From assembly GCF_000708675.1 (NCBI RefSeq), contig NZ_JELR01000002.1:434001-498000 (forward strand): a DNA stretch of 64,000 bases, written 5' to 3'. Below the pieces are notes generated by a model. That model searched no databases. It was given only the letters and a program-made list of their open reading frames with translations, and had not been told where the DNA came from. Shown piece after piece: positions 1 to 8,459 of the stretch. The stretch comes from Microbulbifer sp. HZ11 (GTDB lineage Bacteria; Pseudomonadota; Gammaproteobacteria; Pseudomonadales; Cellvibrionaceae). Each line of letters opens with the position of its first letter. Position 1 is the first letter of the stretch. A program made the translations under genes and the position numbers.

Positions 1-3000
1 ATCACCATCGGTATCCGCCAGGATCGGTGAGGTTCCGAGTACGGATTCCTCGAGGTTGGTCAGCCCATCGTCATCGGCATCATCAGCGGCGTCATTTACC
101 AGCACATTCAGACCGTGGGTAACCTCGTAAAGGTCGCCCATGCCGTCCTGGTCGGAATCACTGGCCAGGGGATCAGAACCATGAACCTCCAACTCCTCCT
201 GGTCGCCAACACCATCACCATCGGAATCCGTGAGATTAGGGTCGGTACCGGCGGCCAGCTCTTTGTCGTCGGTCAAACCATCCCCATCGGAATCCGGGTG
301 CAACGGATCCGTGCCATGCACCAGTACTTCATCCCCATCGCTGACGGTATCTCCATCTGTGTCTGTCTTGTCCGCACGGGTGCCCAGGGAGAACTCCTCC
401 AGGGCGGTCAGATTGTCCAGATCATAGTCCGATGACGCATCCGCGGGGTTGTTGGCATCAAGCCCATTGGCGGCCTCCCACCAATCCGGCAGGCCATCGC
501 TATCGCTATCCAGGTGCGGGGTGAAATCGACAAACTCGGCAAAGACCGACAGGCGGGAGAACCCGATGAGATCTCCATTCACCAGTACCACATTCTCGAA
601 GCGGGAAGACAACAGCAGATCACCGTTGCTCCGCAGGGAGATGTCATAGAAGCTACCGCCCACCTCCAGCTCAGCCTGATGATTTCCGAAGGAGTCGTAC
701 TTGTGGACATCCCCGCTCCAGTCCGCAATAAACAGCTCGCCAGCGCTATTGACGGCAATAGAACGGCCCTCATCCACCGTGAGCTCCGATACTAACGTCA
801 TGGTGTCCGGGTCGAACTTATCGATGACTCGCCCGGTAAAACCATAAAGATATCCGTCTTCGCCAACGGTCAGGTCGATATAACCATTGCCACTGACAAA
901 ATTGAACGAGCCGTCACCCAGGTCAAACTCAACAATGCCCTGATTGGGGCTTCCCGAGGTCGCCATATTGGTGACGAATACCCGTTCTCCGATCGCATCG
1001 ATCCCTCCGTAGGTACCGTTGTTGATGGTGGACCATCCCGGTGCGGTGTAATGCTCCCACTCGTGATCCCTGGGCGAATAAATACTGAGCTTCGGTTCGA
1101 AGGTGCCATTGAAGACGGCCACACGGCCATCAGCGAGAACCGCGATATCCCGCGCCTCTTCGATGTAAGCACCCTGACCAGCAACCTCCACCTCCTTCAG
1201 AAGTGTGGCGTCGTAATCGTAGAACTGAATTTTGTTGTCATTGGACGCGACAAAGCTCGCCCCCATTTCAAATACGTTGTCCAGCGGTGCCACAACGAAA
1301 TTATCCAGATACACCGAACAGTCATCACTGCTACTGGTGATGGAAATTGTCAGCTCTCTGTTGCCGGCTGCCAACGACAGTTTCTGGGTCTGCCAGATTG
1401 ACTGCGGAGGGTAACCACTAAAGACCTGCTCACCATCCACCCGGATAGACACATTTTTGTCGTAGTAGTTGTAGCAATCAGAGACCATATCGAAACGGAC
1501 CTCCACCGGAGCAAAGGTTCGCTGCCAGGTGATGGAGGCATCGCCACCAAAGGAAAGCGCGTAGTCACCATGACTCGCCGTACCTTGCACCACGGACATG
1601 CTGCCCGGCGCCGAGGCCACCGCCAACTCCGGCGGTACAGTGCCATCCTCGAACGAGAAGTACGCATCTTCTACGACTTCAGGTAACGAATTGATGTCCG
1701 CTGCATCAGTCCCGTTGATGTACTCGATATAGTTGGCAACGCCATCCCCATCCAGATCGCCTTCCATATCGTCGGCACTGGTCGGATCCAAACCGGCAGC
1801 CAGCTCCCATGCATCGGACATGAGGTCGCCATCCGAGTCCTGCGCATTCGGATCACTACCGACAACAAGCACTTCATCGCCATCACTCAGGCCATCCGCA
1901 TCAGAATCGGCTTCCGTTGCGGAGGTAGACGCAGCGAACTCATCCAGATTCACCAGGCCATCGTCATCCGGGTCCAGCGCAGCATCTGAGGCATCCTCAT
2001 CACTCAAGCCATATTGAAGCTCCCACCAGTAGGGAAGCCCGTCCTCATCCGCATCGCCCAAAAGTGGTATTTTTTCGAATACCATTCCGCGGGTAGCGTC
2101 CTCTTGCAGGTAGACAAGACCTTCGTCGTATTGCTGGACCTGCCGGGCATCCACTTCTCCTAATTCCAGGGTAAGCAAGGGTGCTTTCAAGTCAGCATCG
2201 TATGCCACCAACCACAGGTCGCCCTCGTTCTGAAACAGAATCACAGCCAGGTCCTGCCACCAGAACCCCTCTACGGGATAAAACGCGCTACTCAGCGCTG
2301 GCCAGGATTCGGAAACGGGTAACTGCTGCACGTAAGGCAAGCCATACAAATCACGTACCACCGTGTTGCCGCCTGCGAGAATACGGGATTCATCCGGAGA
2401 TACTGCAACAAATGCAGGTAAGCCTGGGCTGTCAAAACGCGCGCTTTGGGTACCTCTGAGATACCCGCCTTGCGGATCAATAATTCCGCTATTTAATTGG
2501 CCGCCTAGACTGTATCGGTTCCAGAATATACGGCCGCTTTCATGATGATATTCAGGCTCGACTGCCTCGCCATAGAGCGAGAAATCACCGAGCTTGTCAA
2601 ACATTGAATCAAGCACATTGAACTTGCGGTCCCCATAGGGGGTGGATTCCGTCACCAGAAGATGCGGACCGGCACTAATCAGCCCAAGGACCGTTCCACT
2701 TGCGCGGAATACGCGTTCTGTCGACAGGGGTAACACGCTGACAACCCGGTGAACCCCGCCCTCGATATCGGCAATCAGGATATCGCCCGCATCCGTCACC
2801 ACTGCAGATATAGCGCGCACACCACCCAGCACACGGGAAAGTGGGATCGGATTCAGGAGTGCATCAGTACTCACATCCCAACGGTAAATTGACTGGTCAT
2901 CGGCAGAAAATGCGTAAACGATATTCTCGTGTAAGACTGATTGCTCTATCTCACCGATAACCAGAGCACTGGCAACATCGCAAATGGAACCACTGCCCTG

Positions 3001-5280
3001 GGACGCTTCCTGGCACGCCGAATCTTGCGGATAGGCATCCAGAGACAGCCCGCTCGTCGAGTCGGATCCACTGTAGCCAGTGTTCCAGCTATCCGGCCAG
3101 CCGTCACCGTCCGAGTCCAGTGAGGCGGCAGGGTCCAGCGGGAAATGGTCTGCGAGATTCTCCACTCCATCGCCATCTTCATCACGATCGGTAGTAAAGG
3201 TATGGAAGAGGTAGTTGCCAGACGCTTCGCGAGTAACAAGAAAGTAATCCGTACCCCGATCCAACAGTGTATTGGCAGCGCCATTAAACGTTTGCGTCTG
3301 GTAGAGCGCGCTGTGCGATGTATACGCACTCACCGTAGTGGCGCCCTGCCCATTGGTAGCCACCGTCACCAGATCACTGCCGTTATACACTCCGCTGGCA
3401 AAGGCGTTCACCATCCGATCGGAACGCTTGTGACTGAACATGTCATATTGCACGCCCGAGCCGGAAACAACCTGATTGACGTTGTCGAGCACGAGCAATG
3501 GGCCGTCAGGGAAATACTCCCAATCGTAGGAATAAACAAAGGCACTATCGAAATGCCCCGAACTCGAGTTGATTGCGTAATAGGCCAGGCGATAGGGCGT
3601 AGAATAGCCATAACGGAAATACAACCGATCCTGTGAATCCGACCAGGCAGAAGCGAGAATTTCAGACTGGTAATCCATCCGGTGCATCAGCTGCCCGGAC
3701 TTGGACAGCGTCAGGTGTGTTTTACCTTTGCCATCTTCACCTGTAACAAAAAGGTAGTCGCCGGCCGCCGCGAGATTGACCGCGGGAAAGCCAAGCCTGG
3801 CCAGTAACTGCAGCGAGTTTTCATGCAGATAGCGGATAGCCCCATCCGGATACGCGATATAGGTTCTGCCGTGATCCTCGTGGGCGAGAACGGCGTTGGG
3901 GGATACCCCATCCACAGCGAGATCGATTTTCTCTTCAATTCCGCCGGACGCGAGGACATAGCGGAACATGGTCAGCTCGGTGTCATCCCGGGCCACCAGC
4001 AGTACACTGTCATCGGCACCGGTAATACCCTGCGTCACCTCGTAATCGGCAAGCGCGGTCAGGTAACACTGGCTGCCATTACCATGCGCCGCGTCACTGC
4101 AGCTGCCATCGAGCGGATAGGCATCGCCATTGTCACCGACACCATCGTCGTCGCTATCGAGCGACTCTGCCGGGTCGCGCGGGAAAGCGTCCGCTACATT
4201 CAGGATGCCGTCCCCATCAATATCCTCATCCACCACATCTGGCCGGCCATCACTGTCCATATCCGGGCCCAATGCGGCCAGAACAGCTACAGAGGGAGCT
4301 TCCACCAACACATCCACATTGGTCGAAGGTGCAATATCCGCGGCTTCATTCAACAGGATCTGTGCAGTCTCACCGGCCAGGTAATCGTCCTCACCCCGCA
4401 AAGCGCCAGTACCGGGAACAGGCAACTCACCAACCACCTGTCGCGCCGCTACTGCGAACACCTGCTGGCTTCCGTCCTTTGCTTCTTGTCCTGGCAGCGG
4501 ACTGTTTCCGTCATACTGGCCGTCGAGCAGATCAGCAGCGATCCATTCGATTACCTGAGTGACCGGCAGCCCCAGCTCCTGTGCGACGGCCCAGATCAGA
4601 GCAACCTGCGCTTCCATTGCCGTGCGGTAATCAAGCACCTCCTGAGTAACCGGTATTCCGGAAATAGGCAGAGGTTGCTGGGCAAACAGATCAATGCCTT
4701 CCAGCTGCCCGAATCCCAAGGCGGCAGCAACGGTAGTAGAGAACTGTTGCAGACTATCCGTAACCGGTTGTGAATTGCCCTGTGCGCCATGCAGCCGCAT
4801 CATCTCAAGCACCAGCGTGGTGCTGATCGTGGCATAGACGGGTTCAGCGCTTTCCAGGGCCTCGCGGGAAGCGAGTGTAATCAGAGTACTGATCACCGGA
4901 GCCTGCCCGGTAGAAATGTCGATGGTGTCGACGTCTGCGGCAACCTCTACCAGGAAGTAGTCACTACCGTCCAGCTCGAATTTGACACCGTCAAATGCGC
5001 CGGTGCCCCCGGTACTGCCACTGGCAAGTAGATCACCCTTGAGGCTTCCACCACTATTGAGCAGGGTATAAACACTGACTTCTGCGTCACTGAGAGGGCC
5101 CTTGATCGCATGACCATTCAGGATTACAGGCTCTGCTGTGGGCGGAGGTGGATTGGTGCCCGGCCCAGAAGGGTCGCCAGAGGAGCTGCCGCCCCCGCCG
5201 CCCCCGCCACAGGCAGCCAGCAGTCCCACAGATAGCAGCAACAGGCCGCGAGAAAAGATCGTTTTTGTTTTGATTATCAT
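1..5280 (-). CDS. Giant lipoprotein with thrombospondin-3-like repeats, partial
   Basis: I translated the minus strand from the ATG at 5280-5278 and found 1760 codons without a stop up to the window edge, so the C-terminus is missing. Residues 1-24 are a lipoprotein signal with lipobox LLAAC, followed by a Gly/Ser/Pro linker, so the protein should be anchored in the outer membrane. A carboxypeptidase-regulatory-like domain (about 50-130) follows. Asp-rich DxDxDG calcium-binding repeats occur near 342-383, 697-733, 1073-1193 and from 1587 to the edge. A jelly-roll-like segment (about 1207-1347) precedes a beta-propeller-like segment (about 1347-1580). Surface adhesion or substrate binding is inferred; no enzymatic motif is visible. 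Plus-strand ORFs across this stretch are shadows. Confidence 0.85.
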   Translation of the reverse strand, partial: MIIKTKTIFSRGLLLLSVGLLAACGGGGGGGSSSGDPSGPGTNPPPPTAEPVILNGHAIKGPLSDAEVSVYTLLNSGGSLKGDLLASGSTGGTGAFDGVKFELDGSDYFLVEVAADVDTIDISTGQAPVISTLITLASREALESAEPVYATISTTLVLEMMRLHGAQGNSQPVTDSLQQFSTTVAAALGFGQLEGIDLFAQQPLPISGIPVTQEVLDYRTAMEAQVALIWAVAQELGLPVTQVIEWIAADLLDGQYDGNSPLPGQEAKDGSQQVFAVAARQVVGELPVPGTGALRGEDDYLAGETAQILLNEAADIAPSTNVDVLVEAPSVAVLAALGPDMDSDGRPDVVDEDIDGDGILNVADAFPRDPAESLDSDDDGVGDNGDAYPLDGSCSDAAHGNGSQCYLTALADYEVTQGITGADDSVLLVARDDTELTMFRYVLASGGIEEKIDLAVDGVSPNAVLAHEDHGRTYIAYPDGAIRYLHENSLQLLARLGFPAVNLAAAGDYLFVTGEDGKGKTHLTLSKSGQLMHRMDYQSEILASAWSDSQDRLYFRYGYSTPYRLAYYAINSSSGHFDSAFVYSYDWEYFPDGPLLVLDNVNQVVSGSGVQYDMFSHKRSDRMVNAFASGVYNGSDLVTVATNGQGATTVSAYTSHSALYQTQTFNGAANTLLDRGTDYFLVTREASGNYLFHTFTTDRDEDGDGVENLADHFPLDPAASLDSDGDGWPDSWNTGYSGSDSTSGLSLDAYPQDSACQEASQGSGSICDVASALVIGEIEQSVLHENIVYAFSADDQSIYRWDVSTDALLNPIPLSRVLGGVRAISAVVTDAGDILIADIEGGVHRVVSVLPLSTERVFRASGTVLGLISAGPHLLVTESTPYGDRKFNVLDSMFDKLGDFSLYGEAVEPEYHHESGRIFWNRYSLGGQLNSGIIDPQGGYLRGTQSARFDSPGLPAFVAVSPDESRILAGGNTVVRDLYGLPYVQQLPVSESWPALSSAFYPVEGFWWQDLAVILFQNEGDLWLVAYDADLKAPLLTLELGEVDARQVQQYDEGLVYLQEDATRGMVFEKIPLLGDADEDGLPYWWELQYGLSDEDASDAALDPDDDGLVNLDEFAASTSATEADSDADGLSDGDEVLVVGSDPNAQDSDGDLMSDAWELAAGLDPTSADDMEGDLDGDGVANYIEYINGTDAADINSLPEVVEDAYFSFEDGTVPPELAVASAPGSMSVVQGTASHGDYALSFGGDASITWQRTFAPVEVRFDMVSDCYNYYDKNVSIRVDGEQVFSGYPPQSIWQTQKLSLAAGNRELTISITSSSDDCSVYLDNFVVAPLDNVFEMGASFVASNDNKIQFYDYDATLLKEVEVAGQGAYIEEARDIAVLADGRVAVFNGTFEPKLSIYSPRDHEWEHYTAPGWSTINNGTYGGIDAIGERVFVTNMATSGSPNQGIVEFDLGDGSFNFVSGNGYIDLTVGEDGYLYGFTGRVIDKFDPDTMTLVSELTVDEGRSIAVNSAGELFIADWSGDVHKYDSFGNHQAELEVGGSFYDISLRSNGDLLLSSRFENVVLVNGDLIGFSRLSVFAEFVDFTPHLDSDSDGLPDWWEAANGLDANNPADASSDYDLDNLTALEEFSLGTRADKTDTDGDTVSDGDEVLVHGTDPLHPDSDGDGLTDDKELAAGTDPNLTDSDGDGVGDQEELEVHGSDPLASDSDQDGMGDLYEVTHGLNVLVNDAADDADDDGLTNLEESVLGTSPILADTDGD

Positions 5281-5557
5281 CGCCCCAACCAGAATCGAAG
5301 TACGTTTTTTGCACAAAAGGCCCCCAAAACCGTACAACTGGCATGGAATCCCCCAAGAAAAGCAACCACGTAAATTACGCCAAACCGGACCCTGAGCGCA
5401 ATTACAAGTGATTACACACTTCGCCCATAGCCCTCATCAGGCGGCCACACCGGTATGCCACGGAAAATCCTTTCGGCTGGATAACTTCTCTTACCGAGAG
5501 GGTGCCAGTAAAATCCGCCCTCTTAATTTGTCAGCATCGATACCGGAGCACCTCCCC

Positions 5558-6277
5558 ATGGGCCGAGCCTACCAGAACCGCAAAGAATCCATGGCCAAGA
5601 CCTCGAACATGAAGGCCAGGGTCTACAGCCGTTATGGCCGCGAGATCTACGTGACTGCAAAGTCTGGCGGTGTCGACCCGAACGGTAACCTGGCCCTGCG
5701 CAGCCTGATCGACCGCGCCAAGAAAGACCAGGTACCCTCCCACGTCATTGAGAAGGCCATCGACAAGGCCAAAGGCGGCGCCGGTGAAGACTTCTCCCGC
5801 GCCCGCTACGAAGGCTTCGGCCCCGGCGGCTGCATGGCCATCATCGAATGTCTCACTGACAACCCCAACCGCACCTTTGGCGATGTGCGTCAGGCCTTCA
5901 CCAAAACCAAAACCAAAATCGGTACCGAAGGCTCCGTCAGCCATAGCTTCGACCACCTCGCGATCCTCGCTTTCAAACACGACGACGAAGAGGCGGTGCT
6001 GGAAGCCCTGATGGAAGCGGATGTGGACGTCACAGACATCGAAAACGAAGACGGCAAACTCACCGTCTTCGCCCCGCATACGGACTACGCCAAGGCCAAA
6101 CAGGCCTTGACCGAAGCCTTTGGCGAGATTGATTTTGATGTGGATGAGATCCAGTTTGTGCCGCAGACCTATACCCAGGTCAGCGGAGATGACGTGGCGC
6201 TGTTTGAGAAGTTCTTGAATATGCTTGAGGATCTGGAGGATGTGCAGGCGGTTTATCACAATGTGGAGAATGTTTGA
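5558..6277 (+). CDS. YebC/PmpR-family regulator, YeeN-like
   Basis: This 239-residue protein belongs to the YebC/PmpR family, which comprises DNA-binding regulators and, in some members, ribosome-associated factors that relieve stalling. The N-terminus ([15 protein letters not shown]) and the segment [15 protein letters not shown] resemble the YeeN subgroup rather than classical YebC. The FGPGG segment and the acidic C-terminal domains are family hallmarks. The frame is open from 5408, but I chose the ATG at 5558 because GGAG lies nine bases upstream and family similarity starts there. It converges on the BREX operon across a hairpin terminator. The 277 bases upstream hold no gene I can support. 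Its target is unknown. Confidence 0.9.
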   Translation: MGRAYQNRKESMAKTSNMKARVYSRYGREIYVTAKSGGVDPNGNLALRSLIDRAKKDQVPSHVIEKAIDKAKGGAGEDFSRARYEGFGPGGCMAIIECLTDNPNRTFGDVRQAFTKTKTKIGTEGSVSHSFDHLAILAFKHDDEEAVLEALMEADVDVTDIENEDGKLTVFAPHTDYAKAKQALTEAFGEIDFDVDEIQFVPQTYTQVSGDDVALFEKFLNMLEDLEDVQAVYHNVENV

Positions 6278-6318
6278 GCTGCCCTCAATTGCATCGCGAA
6301 TAAACACTGAATTCATTT

Positions 6319-6356
6319 AAGCACTGGCCCAAAATCTAGTTTGGACCAGTGCTTTT
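6319..6356 (+). terminator. Terminator between yebC-like gene and brxL
   Basis: A perfect 9-bp inverted repeat (AAGCACTGG at 6319-6327, CCAGTGCTT at 6346-6354) is followed on the plus strand by TTTT. It sits 42 bases past the YebC-family stop and 49 bases from the brxL stop, between convergent genes, so it probably ends the plus-strand transcript and perhaps both. Confidence 0.7.
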
Positions 6357-6404
6357 AGAAATCTTATAGGATCCGGCGCTACATCACTGATTTATTTCTG
6401 ATAC

Positions 6405-8447
6405 CTACTCCACAATTGCTTTTAAGAGCACGTCCCGCCCATCAGAATAAAATTGAATATCAATCTTGGTCGCCATGTCATCCGACAGGTCAAATAACTG
6501 CCGGCGGCAGGCAACGGGCATCAGCAGTGCAGTCGCGCCCTTTTCCACGGCGATTTCCGCAATCGTCACCGGATTGTGGATCGGCTCCACGGAGCCTCCC
6601 AGATTAATCTCACCCACAATGATCAAACCGCCGCGCACGCTTTTCTTAAGTAGCGCCGTGCTCAATGCGACCAGAGACGCCATGCCGAGCTTGGCACCCG
6701 ATTTGGAGGCGTCGAATGCTCGCAACTGAACCGTAAACTCGTGGTGGCGCGGATCCTTGTCTCCCACCAACTGCGCAGACCGGGCGTACAGGTTCTGCTC
6801 CGCATAACCGATGCTCTCCTTGAACGCGGGCGGTACTGGCTTGTTCAGGACCTTGACGCCGGACCCTGGACCCTCGTTCACCTCAATCCGGTACAGGCCG
6901 GGATGTTCCTCACCGCCTCCCGGAGAGATGGTCCATACCTGGCCAGGCTCCAGGGGATCGTCACCAATGCTGTTCTCGCTCTGAAGCTCCGGGGTGGAAA
7001 CAAACTTCTCGACACCGTCGGCGCCCATGACATAGCTGAAATGGGTATTCCTGAATTCTGCCGCACCAATCCGCTTCTGCTGTTCCTTCACCCGACGCCG
7101 GGCTTCCATGGCAATGCGAACGGCCCATTCGATATCTTCGTCCGAGACCTCATCGTCACCGGGATAAAGCAGCTTGAGCAGGCCGCTGACCGTTTTGTTC
7201 ACCGCATTGGTATCCCGCCCAGACAGCGCGCCACCAAAAAACACCCGGTTCTGAATCAGGCTGACCCGGCTCTGATTGCGCAACTGGCTCCAGCACTCCG
7301 ACAGGAAGTCGCTGACCAGGCCGAAATGGTCGGTTAATAGCTCCTTACTGATTTTCGGCACGTCCCAGCCTGGCAAGAAGGCGTGGATACGGTCCATGAA
7401 AGCCGTATCATCCTTCATTTCCGGGGGCATGGGGCCGAACAGGTGGCCTATCCGCTGCTGATGTTCCACATCCACGTCAAAGTTGCCCACCAGTACGATG
7501 CTGCCATCGGCTCGAATGTTTTCCTTGCCACGGCTGAACTCACCCGACTCCATGTAGCCCTTCATGATGTTCACGCCGTCCTTCTGGTCGAAGGAAATAC
7601 CCGAGACCTCATCGAAGCAGACCACGTCGTACTGACAGACCAAACCCCGCTGGCCGCTGGCGTTGTTGACGAACATCTTGGCCACGGTGGCTTTCCCACC
7701 GGAAATCAGGTGGGCGTAGGGTGACACCTGCTGGAACAAATGGCTCTTACCGGTACCCCTGGGGCCGAGCTCCACCAAGTTATAGTTACGCTCAACAAAG
7801 GGCACCATACGCAACAAAATTGCGTCCTTTTGCCGCTCCGACAAGCCGCTGGCCTCAATCCCCGTGGACCTTAGCAGCAGCTCTTTCCACTCCTGCGTCG
7901 TAAATTCCTTCCGGGCCTCTGCAAGGGTATCCAAAACGTCGCGCTTGGAGAGCTGGATCTCCCGCAGGGCTTCGACACCGAAGGGGCGACCATTACTTTC
8001 CTGGGCAATGGCAGCATCGTAATTGAGCGTTACCTCGGCATAGAAACCGCCGGTCAGCATCCGCTCATGCTCGTTTACCAAAGACGGTGAGATCCGCACG
8101 TCGTTCAGGCGGAGGCTGGGGAGGGACGCGATATAGGAGTCTGTTTTCGCATCCAGGCGGGCGGTAATCAGGTCGATGATTTTAACTTCACCGTTCTCCC
8201 TGGCCCGGGCTTTGAACAGCTCCTCCTCACCGGCCTTGACGGTGCGAGACTTGAGCTGCCGCTGCACGATCTCCAGGCCTTCGTTGATCTCTTCCTGGTC
8301 GGTGCTTGCGCAATATCGCCCGAGCAGGAACTCAACTACATAGGTGGGTACCGGGAATTGGCGGCTGAAGGTTCGTACCAGGTCCTTTCGCACCAGGTAG
8401 CCATCCAGGGCCGTTGCGGCCTTTCTGTCGATTTCGTCCAATTCCAT
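6405..8447 (-). CDS. brxL: BREX AAA+ protein BrxL (Lon-like)
   Basis: The 680-residue product is the last gene of the operon. It has an N-terminal BrxL domain, an AAA+ ATPase core with Walker A GPRGTGKS near residue 230 and Walker B VVCFDEV near 280, and a C-terminal Lon-protease-like fold (about 590-680). In that fold the position of the Lon catalytic Ser (GPSAG) reads GAKLG, and the Lys-bearing segment reads HNPVT, so the Ser-Lys dyad appears lost. This agrees with reports, as I recall them, that BrxL acts as a DNA-binding ATPase rather than a protease. I chose the ATG at 8447 over the GTG one codon upstream because AGAGG lies eight bases away. It starts 12 bases after the pglZ stop. Confidence 0.93.
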   Translation of the reverse strand: MELDEIDRKAATALDGYLVRKDLVRTFSRQFPVPTYVVEFLLGRYCASTDQEEINEGLEIVQRQLKSRTVKAGEEELFKARARENGEVKIIDLITARLDAKTDSYIASLPSLRLNDVRISPSLVNEHERMLTGGFYAEVTLNYDAAIAQESNGRPFGVEALREIQLSKRDVLDTLAEARKEFTTQEWKELLLRSTGIEASGLSERQKDAILLRMVPFVERNYNLVELGPRGTGKSHLFQQVSPYAHLISGGKATVAKMFVNNASGQRGLVCQYDVVCFDEVSGISFDQKDGVNIMKGYMESGEFSRGKENIRADGSIVLVGNFDVDVEHQQRIGHLFGPMPPEMKDDTAFMDRIHAFLPGWDVPKISKELLTDHFGLVSDFLSECWSQLRNQSRVSLIQNRVFFGGALSGRDTNAVNKTVSGLLKLLYPGDDEVSDEDIEWAVRIAMEARRRVKEQQKRIGAAEFRNTHFSYVMGADGVEKFVSTPELQSENSIGDDPLEPGQVWTISPGGGEEHPGLYRIEVNEGPGSGVKVLNKPVPPAFKESIGYAEQNLYARSAQLVGDKDPRHHEFTVQLRAFDASKSGAKLGMASLVALSTALLKKSVRGGLIIVGEINLGGSVEPIHNPVTIAEIAVEKGATALLMPVACRRQLFDLSDDMATKIDIQFYSDGRDVLLKAIVE

Positions 8448-8459
8448 CACATTTGCCTC

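Noticed and set aside
3823-4773. 316-codon plus-strand ORF
   Set aside because: It is the shadow of the minus-strand lipoprotein frame, which is open for 1760 codons with coherent domains. The plus-strand translation has no recognisable family.
5531-6316. 261-codon minus-strand ORF opposite the YebC-family gene
   Set aside because: The plus-strand product is a clear family member; the antisense translation is low in complexity and unrelated to any family.
6278-6404. Possible att site at the far end of the BREX island
   Set aside because: I looked for a copy of the tRNA-Leu 3' end here and found none; no integrase is present either.
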